Shown here: positions 31,063 through 37,959 of the stretch, in pieces
Position numbering within the stretch: the stretch's first letter is position 1
Layout: every line of letters begins with the position of its first letter
Assembly (NCBI RefSeq): GCF_004798905.1
Contig: NZ_SDMO01000006.1
Coordinates: forward strand, 62,001 to 126,000
Length of the DNA: 64,000 nt
Source of the DNA: Halomonas borealis
GTDB taxonomy: Bacteria > Pseudomonadota > Gammaproteobacteria > Pseudomonadales > Halomonadaceae
Reading direction: 5' to 3'
Program-made: the position numbers and the translations under genes
Notes under the pieces: generated by a model
Told to the model about the DNA's origin: nothing
Database searches by the model: none
What the model saw: only the letters and a program-made list of their open reading frames with translations

Positions 31063-31333
31063 GTCGATCACCAACGATAGGAATCGCTAATGGGAAAGGT
31101 ATCTCAAGACACAACCAAGCGGGCATGCAAAGGCGTTGGCGCGCCACATGCTCCGTTGCGTTTTGAGGGGGTATTACCTTCGTGTGTAACTCTAGTGCCG
31201 GGAGGTTTGGCTGTAAACCACAATCTGACACGTTTTCGCACGTTCGTCAGTTGGGTTAGCCGTAGCGGATCACAGATTTCGCACCATATCAACAGCGCTT
31301 CCTCATCGTTGCCTCTCCAGACAGGTGACAACA

Positions 31334-31480
31334 ATGAGCAAGTACGAAGAGGCTCGTCGTAAGGCGAGCGAAGCAGGCCGCACCATGCGGGAATGGCAGA
31401 TGAAGGCAGACACCCTGAAGAAACAGGATGAGGCCCAAAGCAAGAAGCAGCAGGATCTCGTCCTCGATGACGATTCGTAA
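31334..31480 (+). CDS. 48-residue charged helical protein
   Basis: Starts MSKYEEARRKASEAGRTMRE with AGGTG upstream and ends LVLDDDS. It is a single charged helix rich in Lys, Glu and Gln, no cysteine and no membrane part. A terminator follows 25 bases later, so it seems to be a one-gene unit between the lysogeny operon and the early operon. Function unknown; small, separately transcribed prophage proteins of this type often modulate host or phage regulators. Confidence 0.6.
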   Translation: MSKYEEARRKASEAGRTMREWQMKADTLKKQDEAQSKKQQDLVLDDDS

Positions 31481-31504
31481 TCCTGACTGACGCACGAGCA
31501 CAGT

Positions 31505-31530
31505 AACCCGCCTTCCGAGGCGGGTTTTTT
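31505..31530 (+). terminator. Terminator of the 48-residue gene
   Basis: AACCCGCC-TTCCGA-GGCGGGTT with six T residues at its end. Confidence 0.88.
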
Positions 31531-31727
31531 GTGCCCACCTCACACAAAAGCGCCCCAGCCATCCATGGCCGGGGCACTTGCCTCATGACGCGGCGTTGAT
31601 TCCAGGGCGGCCCTCGGGTCGCATGCGGCGTGCGTCACACCCCCAGCATGTCCCACGCCCCACCATCCCGCCGTAGCCGAAACACCTCGTCACGTATCAG
31701 ACATCGCCCACAGCCGCTGTCATCCTC

Positions 31728-31747
31728 CGCCCACCGAGGCGAGTTTT
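31728..31747 (+). terminator. Short terminator-like hairpin before the early promoter
   Basis: CGCC-CACCGA-GGCG-AG-TTTTT. Weak four-pair core but good T run; would insulate the early operon from upstream transcription. Confidence 0.45.
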
Positions 31748-31780
31748 TGTGCCTGCCCGATAAAAGTGAACTTATGGTAC

Positions 31781-31810
31781 TTGACCTAATATGTACCCTT
31801 GGTACATATT
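31781..31810 (+). promoter_or_regulatory. Rightward early promoter with operator O3
   Basis: TTGACC (31781-31786) and CATATT (31805-31810), spacing 18. The spacer and -10 box are covered by a perfect palindrome ATATGTAC-CCTTG-GTACATAT (31789-31809), whose core GTAC-N5-GTAC equals O1 and O2 beside cro. A lysogen repressor should therefore silence both early operons, as at lambda PL and PR. Confidence 0.72.
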
Positions 31811-31847
31811 GTGTTCACAAGATCACAGCACGGATGGGGAACCTCTC

Positions 31848-32252
31848 ATGGCACACACACCGCAGACTCTCGAATTCGCCGGATTCCGCTGCCACTACGG
31901 CCCGCGTGGTAGCAACCTGCCCACCGCCAAGCAGGTGATGGTGCTCGCCGGCCTGGCCGCCGGCATGACGCAGAAAGAGATCGCCAAGGCACGCGGTATC
32001 AGCCCGGCCACCGTGAAGAGCACCGCCGAGGCGCTCTACTACCGGCTCCACGCCATCCGCGCCGCCGACGCCATCGTGAAGGGCCTGCGTCGCACGTGGA
32101 TCGCCCCGCTCGCCATCCTGCTGATGTGCGCCGACCTCCACGGCCAATCGCTGCGTGCCCGAACCCCGGTGCGCACCCGTCAGCAGACCACCGTCACCGC
32201 CCGCGCCAGCTCAGGCGGCCGCGGCCTCGACCTCGGGGAGCTGGCCGCATGA
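31848..32252 (+). CDS. LuxR-type HTH protein, first gene of the rightward operon
   Basis: A 134-residue protein. Residues 24-80 are a LuxR/GerE helix-turn-helix (LPTAKQVMVLAGLAAGMTQ, KEIAKARGISPATVKSTAEAL in two helices, then YYRLHAIRAADAIVKGL). No receiver or autoinducer domain. A hydrophobic segment (IAPLAILLMCADL) near 93-105 is followed by a basic tail. GGGGA lies upstream of the ATG. Being first behind the repressor-controlled promoter, it could act as an early activator, filling the place of lambda N though by a different mechanism. Confidence 0.7.
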   Translation: MAHTPQTLEFAGFRCHYGPRGSNLPTAKQVMVLAGLAAGMTQKEIAKARGISPATVKSTAEALYYRLHAIRAADAIVKGLRRTWIAPLAILLMCADLHGQSLRARTPVRTRQQTTVTARASSGGRGLDLGELAA

Positions 32253-32614
32253 TGAGCACACCCGCCCAGGGCGCCCAGCGAATCGCCCACGTCTTCCAGC
32301 GCCACGGCATTCACATCGGCATCGCCGCGCCGCTGATGCAGATCCACGAGATCGCCATGGCCATCAACCTCGCCGGCGGCCACGACGTTCACGTCAGCTA
32401 CGAACGCAACCGCGCTGCCCCCGGCGGCCACGCCCTGGTGATCGGCACCAAGGCCGAGGCGGCCGAGTGGACCGACGGCAGCGGCCTTCGCGACCTGATC
32501 TACCTGCCCAACCGCCACGCCGACGACGCCCAGCGCCACGCCTGCATCCAGCGCCTCGGCGACATCGCCGCGGCCCTGCACCAACTGCTCGAGGACGCCG
32601 CGCCATGCGCATGA
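32249..32614 (+). CDS. Early-operon protein, unknown
   Basis: A 121-residue protein starting at the ATG that overlaps the preceding TGA (second ATG at 32252 also possible). Strands DVHVSYERN and GGHALVIGTKAEAAEW surround a helical start; the end is a helix (QRLGDIAAALHQLLED). Soluble. No family recognised. Confidence 0.62.
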   Translation: MMSTPAQGAQRIAHVFQRHGIHIGIAAPLMQIHEIAMAINLAGGHDVHVSYERNRAAPGGHALVIGTKAEAAEWTDGSGLRDLIYLPNRHADDAQRHACIQRLGDIAAALHQLLEDAAPCA

Positions 32615-32907
32615 CACCCAACGACCGCCGCGCCATGGGGCTCGTCGCCGCGTTCACCGGGCTGGTAGTGGGCGCCGCCCTGCTGCTCGCCATCGCCGCG
32701 ATCACCCGGATGGACACCCAGGTCGCCAACGCCGCGCACCGCCAGTACTGCGACGACGTGGCGCTGTGGCAGGCCGAGGTCGAGCGCGGCATCCCGCTTA
32801 ACCGACGCGCCGGACAACCCGACTATCGCGACATCGCCGACGAACAGTGTCCTGCCCGCCTGCGCCCGGACGCCCCGACCCACGAGCGCCAGCTGGCGCA
32901 GTTCTGA
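32605..32907 (+). CDS. Small membrane protein of the early operon
   Basis: A 100-residue protein with one N-terminal membrane helix (LVAAFTGLVVGAALLLAIAAI, about 12-33, contiguous hydrophobic core of 20) and a periplasmic part with two cysteines (QYCDDV and EQCPAR). ATG at 32605 or 32611; the second overlaps the upstream stop (ATGA). Function unknown. Confidence 0.62.
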   Translation: MRMTPNDRRAMGLVAAFTGLVVGAALLLAIAAITRMDTQVANAAHRQYCDDVALWQAEVERGIPLNRRAGQPDYRDIADEQCPARLRPDAPTHERQLAQF

Positions 32908-32918
32908 GGAGAGCCGAA

Positions 32919-33242
32919 ATGCGACTGATAGACCAGCTGACAAACCACCCGCTCCTCGAGGAGCGGCCCGTGAAGTTCATCTTCGAGCCGATGGGGTTCG
33001 AGGTTCACGTCGAGATCGCCGAGGAGCCCGATCCCGATGAGCAGCCGGAAGAGAGCGAACGCTTCCTGGCGGACATCGAAGCCTACATGGATGCGCTGCC
33101 GTTCAGCGTGCCCGAAGGCTTCACCGAGCTGGACCGCTGGAGCAACGAAGACTCCGAGATCGTGATGCTGGCGGTGAAGCCGACCACGGCGCTGGCTCGC
33201 GCCCTGATGGCCGAGGTCGATGAAGCGGAGGTGCAGGCATGA
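32919..33242 (+). CDS. Acidic early protein, unknown
   Basis: A 107-residue very acidic protein starting MRLIDQLTNHPLLEE behind GAGGAG. Strand KFIFEPMGFEVHVEI is followed by EEPDPDEQPEESERF, then DALPFSVPEGFTELDRW and a helix to the end. Acidic early proteins of this size are sometimes DNA mimics; I have no direct support for that. Its stop is followed in the same frame by the body of the next gene. Confidence 0.65.
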   Translation: MRLIDQLTNHPLLEERPVKFIFEPMGFEVHVEIAEEPDPDEQPEESERFLADIEAYMDALPFSVPEGFTELDRWSNEDSEIVMLAVKPTTALARALMAEVDEAEVQA

Positions 33243-33599
33243 ATCACCGCCCTACCACCCCCAAAACACAGCATCGACGCGATCTCGGTTTGGCTCGATA
33301 AACAGGCCGTTCAGCAAGCATTCACCACCTTGGTCGCTCCGATTATCGAGGCCGCCGCCACGGCTAATGCCTATGGCGAAGATGTCGCCGGCCAGCTCCA
33401 TGGCGATGACGGCCGCATGTATCCCAAGGCCGGCGAGGCGGTGATCGGCCGTCCCGGCAGCCTGATCGTCAAGCTGGTCATCGAGCCTGACGTAAACGGC
33501 TGGATGGGCGAGAGCCTTACCCATGACGAGGTCAATGCCATCGGTATCAGCAACATTGTCGTCGACGGAAAACAACTGAAAAGCCGCCAGGAGCCCTGA
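33239..33599 (+). CDS. Early protein interrupted by a +1 shift
   Basis: The ATG at 33239, behind GGAGGTG, opens a frame that stops after 20 codons. From about 33260 a second frame, +1 relative to the first, reads SIDAISVWLDKQAVQQAF and continues as clean protein (AAATANAYGEDVAGQLHGDDG in two parts, GSLIVKLVIEPDVNG) to a stop at 33599. Removing one base from the ACCCCCAAAA run at 33257-33267 restores one frame of about 119 residues. Either a sequencing or assembly error, a real mutation, or a +1 recoding site. The same second frame is also in phase with the upstream gene across its TGA. Confidence 0.55.
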
Positions 33600-33600
33600 C

Positions 33601-34536
33601 ATGTGGTTCAAAAACCTGCACCTCTACCGCCTGCACGACGCGCCCGATCTGGACGCCGCCACCCTCGAGGCCGCCCTGGGCGAACAGGCCTTCCGCCCGC
33701 TCGGCGGTAGTGAGGCCCGCCGCTTGGGGTGGTGCTCGCCCGCCGGCCGCGCCAGCACCCTGCTGTGCCACGAACTCCAAGGCCACCGACTGATCAGCGC
33801 CCTGCGTCAGGAACGCATCCTGCCAAGCGGTGTGGTCCGCGAAGAAGTCGACGAACGTGTCGAGGCCATCGAGACCGCCGAGAGCCGCAAGCTGCCCCGG
33901 CAGGAGAGGCTTGCGATCAAGGAGCAGGCCTATGAGGAACTGCTGCCCCAGGCCTTCGTGCGCAGCCAGAAGATCGACCTGTGGTGGGATACCCGCCGCG
34001 GCCTGATCGGCATCAACACCGGCAGCCGCAAGCGCGCCGAGGAGCTGCTCGACCTGCTGCGCGAGACCCTGGGCTCACTCAAGGTCACGCCGCTGGCCAC
34101 CCAGACCCTGCCGATGCGCGCCATGACCACCTGGCTCGGCGAGCCCGCTTCACGGCCCACCGACCTGGTGCTCGGTGATCAGGTCGAGCTCAAGGCCAAG
34201 GGTGACGACGGCGTGGTGCGCGGCCGGCAGGTGGATCTCGACAGCGACGAGATGCAGCAGCTGCTCGAATCAGGCCGCCAGGCCAGCAAGCTCGCCGTCG
34301 GCATCGAGGGTCTCGTCCGGTTCGTGCTCCACGACGACCTCGCGATCAAGTCGCTGCGCTTCGACGACGCGCTGATCGACGAGGCCAGCCAGACCGACGA
34401 CGGCGACGACGCCATCGTGCGCCTTGAGACCGACTTCCTGCTGATGGCTCAAGCCCTGGCCGACAGCATCAACCGGCTGATCGGGTGGCTGGGTGGCGAG
34501 GCTCAGGCCGGCGCCACCACGCCTCACCCCGCCTGA
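33601..34536 (+). CDS. rdgC: RdgC recombination-associated protein
   Basis: A 311-residue RdgC (host versions about 300). Family marks: MWFKNLHLYRL at the start, FRPLGGSEARRLGW, ILPSGVVREEVDERV, KEQAYEELLPQAFVR, WWDTRRGLIGINTGSRKRAEELL (read in two parts), LALTLP-like TPLATQTLPMRAMTTWL, and KSLRFDDAL. RdgC forms a ring on double-stranded DNA and limits RecA. Phage-borne copies are uncommon but known; here it sits between unknown early genes, two bases after the preceding stop. A role in managing recombination or RecA activity during infection is likely. Confidence 0.93.
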   Translation: MWFKNLHLYRLHDAPDLDAATLEAALGEQAFRPLGGSEARRLGWCSPAGRASTLLCHELQGHRLISALRQERILPSGVVREEVDERVEAIETAESRKLPRQERLAIKEQAYEELLPQAFVRSQKIDLWWDTRRGLIGINTGSRKRAEELLDLLRETLGSLKVTPLATQTLPMRAMTTWLGEPASRPTDLVLGDQVELKAKGDDGVVRGRQVDLDSDEMQQLLESGRQASKLAVGIEGLVRFVLHDDLAIKSLRFDDALIDEASQTDDGDDAIVRLETDFLLMAQALADSINRLIGWLGGEAQAGATTPHPA

Positions 34537-34675
34537 CATCGACGATCGCCCTGGTCACACCAGGGTCTCGCCCCAGGCATCGCCGGCCAGTGCCACGGGG
34601 ATCGCGAGCAAAACGCCGGCAGCTGGCGACGAGTTCCCCCATCGCTCGGGCGCCAGCACCCCAACTGTTCCCTGC

Positions 34676-34703
34676 GTTTCCCGGCCTACGGGTCGGGCTT
34701 TTT
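34676..34703 (+). terminator. Weak terminator after rdgC
   Basis: CCCG-GCCTACGGGT-CGGG followed by CTTTTT. Ten-base loop, so strength is doubtful. The remainder of 34537-34770 shows no gene. Confidence 0.45.
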
Positions 34704-34770
34704 CAGGGCAGTGGTGAGGCAGTCATCAAGGGTTTCTTGACCACTGGCTTGGCAACACGAGGAGGTCGTA

Positions 34771-35199
34771 ATGCGCACCTGGAAGGAATGGACCACGCGC
34801 CAGCTCGCCATCTTGGACCGGGACTATCCCGATGGCGTGGCGCTGGGCGTCATCGCCCAACGCACCGGGCACAGCATCTATGCCGTGAAGACTCGCGCCG
34901 CCCTGCGGGGCTTGGTGCACCCCAATCGCCGCAGCCAAGCGCGCATCACGCGCTTCGAGCGCCAGCACGGGCGCACCCTCGCGCGGATCGCCCTCTGGTA
35001 CCGCGAGCGGCGTTTGTCACGCAGAACCCTCGCCCACGACATCGGCATCGAGATCAAGGCGCTCCGCAACGCCCTGGGCGAAGAGCTGTGGCAGTCATGG
35101 CCGCGCATGACGATCGGCCGCATCGATGCCGCCCGCAAGCGGCGCCATTCCCACAGCCGTCAGCGCCCCGCCCGGGAGGTCAGCCATGCCGAGAAATGA
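34771..35199 (+). CDS. HTH-type early protein, unknown
   Basis: A 142-residue very basic protein behind AGGAGG. The first 50 residues look like a SANT/Myb- or GcrA-type helix-turn-helix (TTRQLAILDRDYPDGVALG, VIAQRTGHSIYAVKTRAAL). A second possible helix pair is RRLSRRTLAHDIGIEIKALRNAL. The tail is Arg/His-rich (RKRRHSHSRQRP). Probably binds DNA. It overlaps the HNH gene by 14 bases. Confidence 0.65.
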   Translation: MRTWKEWTTRQLAILDRDYPDGVALGVIAQRTGHSIYAVKTRAALRGLVHPNRRSQARITRFERQHGRTLARIALWYRERRLSRRTLAHDIGIEIKALRNALGEELWQSWPRMTIGRIDAARKRRHSHSRQRPAREVSHAEK

Positions 35200-35791
35200 C
35201 GGCAAGCCGTGGAGCGACACCGACGAGCGCCTGTTGCACCAGCTCTACCCGAACGACAGCAACGCCACCCTGGGCAAGATCTTCGGTCGCCGCCCGAGGA
35301 ATGTGCAGCAGAAAGCCCTGGCGCTAGGGCTCAGGAAATCAGAGGCCTATATGGCCACGGGCCCGGGGCAATTCCCGCCCGGTAACCAGCCGTGGTGCAA
35401 GGGGCTGACCGGTCTGAAGCTCGGCAGCGAGGACACCCACTTCAAGAAAGGGCAGAAATCCCACAACTGGGTCCCGCTGGGCAGTGAGCGACTGGCAAAG
35501 GACGGCTACCGCCAGCGCAAGGTGACCGACACCGGTTACCCACCCCGCGATTGGCGCATGGTGCACCACCTGGTGTGGGAGGAGCACAACGGCCGACCGG
35601 TACCCGAGGGCCACATCGTGGCCTTCCGTGACGGTGACAAGGCCAACGTCACACCCGAAAACCTGATGTGCATCACCACGGCCGAGAACATGCGCCGTAA
35701 CAGCATTCACCGCCTGCCGCCGGAGCTATCTGACCTCTGTCGGCTCCGCGGCTCACTCACCCGCAAGATCAACCGGAGAGCCCGCTCATGA
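35186..35791 (+). CDS. HNH endonuclease with N-terminal HTH
   Basis: A 201-residue protein. Residues 1-50 resemble the SANT-like start of the upstream protein (WSDTDERLLHQLYPNDSN, LGKIFGRRPRNVQQKALAL). Residues about 105-175 are an HNH-3 nuclease: MVHHLVWEEHNGRPVPEGH, VAFRDGDKANVTPENLMCIT. The shared N-terminal fold suggests the two neighbours arose by duplication with gain of a nuclease domain. Could be a free-standing homing-type nuclease or take part in phage DNA processing. Confidence 0.85.
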   Translation: MPRNDGKPWSDTDERLLHQLYPNDSNATLGKIFGRRPRNVQQKALALGLRKSEAYMATGPGQFPPGNQPWCKGLTGLKLGSEDTHFKKGQKSHNWVPLGSERLAKDGYRQRKVTDTGYPPRDWRMVHHLVWEEHNGRPVPEGHIVAFRDGDKANVTPENLMCITTAENMRRNSIHRLPPELSDLCRLRGSLTRKINRRARS

Positions 35792-36005
35792 GGAACAAAA
35801 TCCACGACCTGCGCAACCACCTGTTCGCCGAACTCGAGCGGCTAGGCGACGATTTTTTTTTCGCGCCCGCGCCATCAGCGGCGTCGCCGGCAGCCTGATC
35901 GACAGCGCCAAGGTCGAGGTCGACTACCTCAAGGTGACCGGGCGGGAACAGGGTAGCGACTTCCTGCCCCACGACGGCGCGAAGCGCATAGGAGGTGACG
36001 AGTGA
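35788..36005 (+). CDS. Early protein with a T9 tract and -1 frameshift
   Basis: ATG at 35788 overlaps the HNH stop (ATGA). The first frame (MRNKIHDLRNHLFAELERLGDD) ends after 36 residues at 35898. Nine consecutive T residues at 35853-35861 allow a -1 shift into a frame that reads RARAISGVAGSLIDSAKVEV, then DYLKVTGREQGSDFLP and stops at 36005. Small phage proteins with exactly this start and end pattern are familiar to me as one polypeptide, so the two halves belong together. The T run is striking in such GC-rich DNA: it may be a slippage site that makes the full protein, a mutation, or a read error. Confidence 0.65.
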
Positions 36006-36007
36006 GC

Positions 36008-36055
36008 ATGGAGCCGCTTTATGCCGGCGCAGCAACCGAGAGGGCCGTGGCATGA
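36008..36055 (+). CDS. Possible 15-residue coupling peptide
   Basis: MEPLYAGAATERAVA, behind AGGAGGTGA, its stop overlapping the next ATG (ATGA). A GTG at 36002 is also in frame. It may be a leader that couples translation of the next gene, or a chance frame. Confidence 0.3.
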   Translation: MEPLYAGAATERAVA

Positions 36056-36279
36056 GCCGAGCGCTACGCCTTCACGAGCGCTACACCCGCGCCGAGCTCG
36101 CCGAGCAGGTGCGCCAGCTCCAGGACGATCCAGCCGCCCAGCAGGCCGGCGAAATACACCTGCTAACCCGGGCCGCCCGGCGCAAGCTCGACGACCTTCT
36201 GCTGGCGATCTACTGGCACGACCGACCGCAAGGCAACACCCGGCAGCAGCCGGCCCAGCCCGACATGAAATGGTGGTGA
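36052..36279 (+). CDS. Small helical early protein
   Basis: A 75-residue protein starting MSRALRLHERYTRAEL with GAGAGG upstream. Two helices (ELAEQVRQLQDD and LTRAARRKLDDLLLAIYWHD) and a polar tail QPDMKWW. No family recognised; overlaps the preceding mini-frame. Confidence 0.6.
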   Translation: MSRALRLHERYTRAELAEQVRQLQDDPAAQQAGEIHLLTRAARRKLDDLLLAIYWHDRPQGNTRQQPAQPDMKWW

Positions 36280-36281
36280 AC

Positions 36282-37109
36282 ATGACAACTAAGCAAAATA
36301 CCGTACAGCCAGCCAGCGATGGTGAGCAGCATGGTGCACATACTGGCGAACTGAGCTCCGGCATCACCCTCGACAAGCTGGAGAAGCTGGCCCGCATGGC
36401 CAGCGTGGGGCCGTGGCATGTCCGCGAGATGGGCGGCGACTGTTTTGTGGAAGCGCCGGGGTCGCCCGACATGGCTTACCGGCTGGACGTATGCGGTGAC
36501 GACTACACCGGCCACGGTGACGAGGAACAGCGACACCACAATATGCAGTACATCGCCGCCGGCGATCCCGACGCCGTTATCGCCCTGATCGAACGGCTGC
36601 GCGGGTCCCTCGCCCTTGAGCAGGCCCTGGCGGCGCGATGCGATGGGGCCGAGCGGCTGCGCGACCGCTACCGCGCCGAAAGCCGCGACCTCCGTCGGCA
36701 AGCCTCTAATGCCGCGAGCGCCAGAGACAACGCCCTCGCTGAGCGGGACACGGCCGAGGAAGAGCGCGATGCCCTGGCGGCGCATGTGGAGCGGCTAATT
36801 CGCGGTGGCAGATACCTCCATCGCGAGCTTCAGCAGTGGTCGCTCACAGAGCGAGACCCCGAGACGAGCGCTGCGATGTCCACATGGGACGTGATCGTTG
36901 ACGGAACGCCCACCACCTCCCTCGCCCGCCGGGATGCCGAGAAGGAGTGTTACGGGATGCAGGAGGCGCTGGAGGCCCTTGAGTACATGGATCGAGAGGT
37001 TGGCAGCGATCGAGGGGCCTTAGACGCCACCCGAGACGAGCTGCGCGCCCGCGTCGCCGACTACCGCCGCCAAGCCGAGCAGGCCGGCATGAACGGGGGA
37101 GAGACATGA
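36282..37109 (+). CDS. Ea22-like early protein with coiled coil
   Basis: A 275-residue protein. The N-terminal part carries the Ea22-like pattern LDKLEKLARMASVGPWHV, then NMQYIAAGDPDAVIALIERL, which is common in lambdoid early regions. A long coiled coil follows (LRDRYRAESRDLRRQA, ALAERDTAEEERDALAAHVERL). The C-terminal part has WDVIVDG and a helix VADYRRQAEQAGM. The function of Ea22 is not known. Next gene overlaps by four bases. Confidence 0.75.
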   Translation: MTTKQNTVQPASDGEQHGAHTGELSSGITLDKLEKLARMASVGPWHVREMGGDCFVEAPGSPDMAYRLDVCGDDYTGHGDEEQRHHNMQYIAAGDPDAVIALIERLRGSLALEQALAARCDGAERLRDRYRAESRDLRRQASNAASARDNALAERDTAEEERDALAAHVERLIRGGRYLHRELQQWSLTERDPETSAAMSTWDVIVDGTPTTSLARRDAEKECYGMQEALEALEYMDREVGSDRGALDATRDELRARVADYRRQAEQAGMNGGET

Positions 37110-37624
37110 CCCAGCCCACCCACACCCACCGGCAGCATGGCGGCCGGTTCGCGATGGTCGCGCACTACAACGGCGACACCGCCCTCGAGGCGCAGATGAT
37201 CGTCATCTACCGCGACCTGGATCGCGAGATCGAGACCGCCACCACGGCGAAGGACTGGGAGCAGCACTGGAAGCCGATCGCCGCCGACGACTGCACCCTA
37301 TGCCTGGGCACCGGCACCGACGCCATCAAGGGCAACAAGGCCAACCCCTGCGGCGGGTGCTACGGGCTGGGCAAAGTGATGCAGAACGGTAAACGCCCTG
37401 AAGACTGCTGGCATGTGGCCGAGGTCGCCCTGGGCGTCATACAGCGCCAGCAGCGGATCATCGAGCAGCGGGATCAGGTGCTTGCGCTCCCCGAGATACA
37501 GGAAGCGTTGCAAGCAAGGAATGCGAAGAAAGGGAAAGAGCCGCCGGACTGGGTCCAGCGCGAACAGGAATGGCGAGAAGGCGGTGGCCGTGGCCACGGC
37601 GGACGCCGGCACACAGGAGACTGA
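37106..37624 (+). CDS. Protein with DnaJ-like CxxCxGxG zinc motifs
   Basis: A 172-residue protein. Two motifs, CTLCLGTG and CGGCYGLG, 15 residues apart, form the kind of zinc centre seen in DnaJ and anti-TRAP. A helix MVAHYNGDTALEAQM and IVIYRDLDREIETA precede it, and a basic Gly/His-rich tail follows. Lies between the Ea22-like gene and the excisionase, overlapping both by a few bases. Role unknown. Confidence 0.65.
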   Translation: MTQPTHTHRQHGGRFAMVAHYNGDTALEAQMIVIYRDLDREIETATTAKDWEQHWKPIAADDCTLCLGTGTDAIKGNKANPCGGCYGLGKVMQNGKRPEDCWHVAEVALGVIQRQQRIIEQRDQVLALPEIQEALQARNAKKGKEPPDWVQREQEWREGGGRGHGGRRHTGD

Positions 37625-37959
37625 TGATGGCTTTGCTCACACCGGAAGAAGTGGCCCAGCGGCTCGCCATGAGCCTGAGTTGGGTCTACTCGAACAAGCA
37701 CCGCATCGGCTACCACCAAATTGGTGCTGCGATCCGGTTTGAGGCGGGCGACGTCGCGGCATACTCTGAGGGCTGCAAGCGCGGCCCTCAGCCAGGGGGA
37801 CGCAACACATGGGAATCACTGTCCGATACAGGGAGAAGCGCGACCGGTGGGTGGTCACGGAAACGCACCACGGTCAGCGACATCAACAAACGTTTGCAGG
37901 GACTCGAGAAGGGGAGCGCCAGGCGTACGAGTACGCGGCCAAGCGCGAAGCAGCACTGA
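37624..37959 (+). CDS. Excisionase-like HTH protein
   Basis: A 111-residue protein whose first 50 residues are a MerR/excisionase-type winged helix: LLTPEEVAQRLAMSLSWVYS (helix-turn-helix), HQIGAAIRFEAGDVAAYSEG. The C-terminal half is basic and low in order. It overlaps the integrase gene by 151 bases, recalling the xis-int overlap of lambda. Expected to bind att arms and direct excision. ATG at 37624 overlaps the previous stop; 37627 is also possible. Confidence 0.83.
   Translation: MMALLTPEEVAQRLAMSLSWVYSNKHRIGYHQIGAAIRFEAGDVAAYSEGCKRGPQPGGRNTWESLSDTGRSATGGWSRKRTTVSDINKRLQGLEKGSARRTSTRPSAKQH

Larger units (their letters stand above)
30647..31333. other. 687-base gene-poor regulatory stretch
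   Basis: No convincing gene on either strand. It holds the terminator of the lysogeny operon, two DnaA-box-like sites (30940-30959), inverted repeats AACCG-N7-CGGTT (30885-30901), GCAC-N8-GTGC (30976-30991) and TGAACC-ACA-GGTTCA (31004-31018), and a minus-strand terminator (31028-31062) with no gene in front of it, which hints at a small RNA reading leftward from about 31100-31300. Confidence 0.5.
31481..31847. other. 367-base stretch with terminators and early promoter
   Basis: Contains terminator 31505-31530, a strong hairpin at 31552-31578 (GCCCCAGCCAT-CC-ATGGCCGGGGC, no T run), a further terminator-like hairpin near 31728-31747, and then the operator and promoter of the rightward early operon. 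No gene seen. Confidence 0.6.

Noticed and set aside
31090..31362. Plus-strand frame of 90 codons before the 48-residue gene
   Set aside because: No ribosome site, polar low-complexity product, and it overlaps the better supported small gene.
31104..31586. Minus-strand frame of 160 codons in the gene-poor immunity region
   Set aside because: Cys/Pro/Arg-rich nonsense-like product that runs across a terminator; an RNA is more likely than a protein.
31848..32252. Quorum-sensing LuxR regulator
   Set aside because: Only the C-terminal type HTH is present; there is no autoinducer-binding domain.
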